DNA from: an uncultured Prevotellaceae bacterium
GTDB lineage: Bacteria; Bacteroidota; Bacteroidia; Bacteroidales; Bacteroidaceae
NCBI GenBank assembly: GCA_945865175.1
Contig: CAMBDA010000003.1
Span: 60,364 to 124,363, forward strand
Length of the DNA stretch: 64,000 bases
Direction: 5' to 3'
The position numbers and the translations under genes are program-made. Below the pieces are notes generated by a model. It saw only the letters and a program-made list of their open reading frames with translations. It did no database searches and had not been told where the DNA came from. Positions 63,106 through 64,000 of the stretch are shown piece by piece. Position 1 is the first letter of the stretch, and each line of letters begins with the position of its first letter.

Positions 63106-64000
63106 TCAGGCGTTCTCTATCTTCCATTCTCCGATGGTGCGGCGCTCGGGGTCAAAGCGGATGCCCACCTTCACGATGGGCAGTCCTGAGAGGGCGAACT
63201 TGGAGGCGTAGTCCTTCAGGTTGATCTGGTCCATGGCTGTCTGGGCGGACTTGTTGAGCTTCAGCTCGAAGAGATAGAGGGCCTGTTTTGTGCGCAGTAC
63301 CATGTCCACACGGCCTGTGGGGGTGTGGACCTCCACGTCCAGACCACGGAACTGGCCGAGAAGGGAGAAGATGATGTACAGCATCTGCTGATAATGCCCT
63401 TCAGAGTTGGCATTGTCGCAATAGGGAACCGTCAGCAGATAGGCCTGGAGCAGCGACAGTCCGCCGTCTATGTCCTCCTTCCTCAATGCCAGGCTCATCT
63501 TTGCCGCCATGGTCATGCCCCGCCCCGACACCTTGGGGGCATACTGCGGCAAAAGGCTTTTCATCAGCCCTATGCGCACTTCACCGTTGGGGAGGTCGAG
63601 GGTGTAGAGTTGCGCATCGCGGTCATATCCCTTGATGGTGACGTAGCCGCTCTGGTAGAGCAGGGGGATGATGGACTGCATGCCCTCTGTGGGCGCGTCA
63701 AACTCTGAAGACATGGCTTCCATGCGGCTGATGTCGGAGGGCAACGTGTCGAACCTGCGCATCATCTCGATAAGATAGGTGGGCGTGCCGGAGGCAAACC
63801 AGTAGTTTGTCAGCTCATGGTCCTGGAAGGCGTTGAGCAGGCTGTAGGGATTGAATATGCCGGGCGAGGGCCACGTGAAATGATAGCCGTCATACTGCCG
63901 TTTCAGACCCTCTATTGCTTCTTCACGGGTAATCTGCTGACAGGCGGCGAAGTCATCGATATAGTCGGTCATCTGGGTGAGCATCTCCTCCTCGGTGATA
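63106..64000 (-). CDS. AAA-ATPase-like/PD-(D/E)XK family protein, C-terminal part
   Basis: The frame continues to the window edge (ITEEE before the Met at 63984), so the N-terminal ATPase-like half with its P-loop is missing. What is visible is the family's middle part (GLKRQYDGYHFTWPSPGIFNPYSLLNAF, TNYWFASGTPTYLIEMM) and a C-terminal nuclease-like domain, where GRVDMVLRTKQALYLFELKLNKS carries the PD-(D/E)XK-like Asp, Glu and Lys. The end GIRFDPERRTIGEWKIE is standard for this family, which is abundant and multi-copy in Bacteroidales. The function is unknown; links to mobile DNA or defence have been suggested only by domain type. About 298 residues are visible. Confidence 0.85.
   Translation of the reverse strand, partial: ITEEEMLTQMTDYIDDFAACQQITREEAIEGLKRQYDGYHFTWPSPGIFNPYSLLNAFQDHELTNYWFASGTPTYLIEMMRRFDTLPSDISRMEAMSSEFDAPTEGMQSIIPLLYQSGYVTIKGYDRDAQLYTLDLPNGEVRIGLMKSLLPQYAPKVSGRGMTMAAKMSLALRKEDIDGGLSLLQAYLLTVPYCDNANSEGHYQQMLYIIFSLLGQFRGLDVEVHTPTGRVDMVLRTKQALYLFELKLNKSAQTAMDQINLKDYASKFALSGLPIVKVGIRFDPERRTIGEWKIENA

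Overview
The window looks like a chromosomal segment of a gut-type Bacteroidales bacterium, most probably Prevotellaceae-like. The supporting signs are a SusC/SusD pair, many lipoproteins with the acidic residues after the lipobox Cys that mark surface export in Bacteroidota, a Ser-type sulfatase, GH127 and GH89 glycosidases, and several promoters of the Bacteroidota form TTTG-N19-21-TAnnTTTG. Coding DNA is visibly GC-rich for this group, with C or G favoured at third positions, so the AT-rich patches stand out. The genus assignment is inference.

Layout. 1-532: C-terminus of a proline-catabolic aldehyde dehydrogenase (P5CDH/PutA type). 643-8076: a polysaccharide-utilisation-type operon (SusC, SusD, two accessory lipoproteins). 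8141-9518: an IS630-family element with terminal inverted repeats, TA target duplication and an in-register T TTT TTA slippery site for -1 frameshifting. It lies between two genes that share an unrecognised YYFHAG module. 10639-13008 (-): GH127-type beta-L-arabinofuranosidase. 13559-15043 (-): HtrA/Deg protease. 15291-15676: RNase P RNA (rnpB) with a consensus promoter. 15753-17234: BrkB/YihY-type membrane protein and a 48-aa membrane protein. 17438-25206: alpha-2-macroglobulin-like protein overlapping a GH89 alpha-N-acetylglucosaminidase gene. 25214-31355 (-): AddB/AddA recombination nuclease-helicase. 31453-32271: panB.

32681-53120 is the most unusual region: about 20 kb of co-directional, closely packed or overlapping genes encoding lipoproteins of a DUF4493-like family, one fimbrillin-like protein, two PCMD-domain lipoproteins, two related outer-membrane beta-barrels and one 1413-aa Ig-like repeat protein. 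The layout is that of a single transcription unit building a surface structure or a variable coat. Members share a short core motif but little else, two share a C-terminal half on different N-termini, and three genes carry abrupt AT-rich patches that suggest mosaic recombination.

53401-61439 (-) reads as one operon: FAS1-domain lipoprotein, rfbD, rfbB, Gfo/Idh/MocA oxidoreductase, DUF1080 protein and Ser-type sulfatase. It joins host-glycan processing (desulfation, 3-keto-glycoside chemistry) with dTDP-rhamnose-type sugar synthesis. The window ends with a galM-type lipoprotein mutarotase, a strong terminator and the C-terminal part of an AAA-ATPase-like/PD-(D/E)XK protein on the minus strand. 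I saw no CRISPR array, tRNA or 16S/23S rRNA gene.
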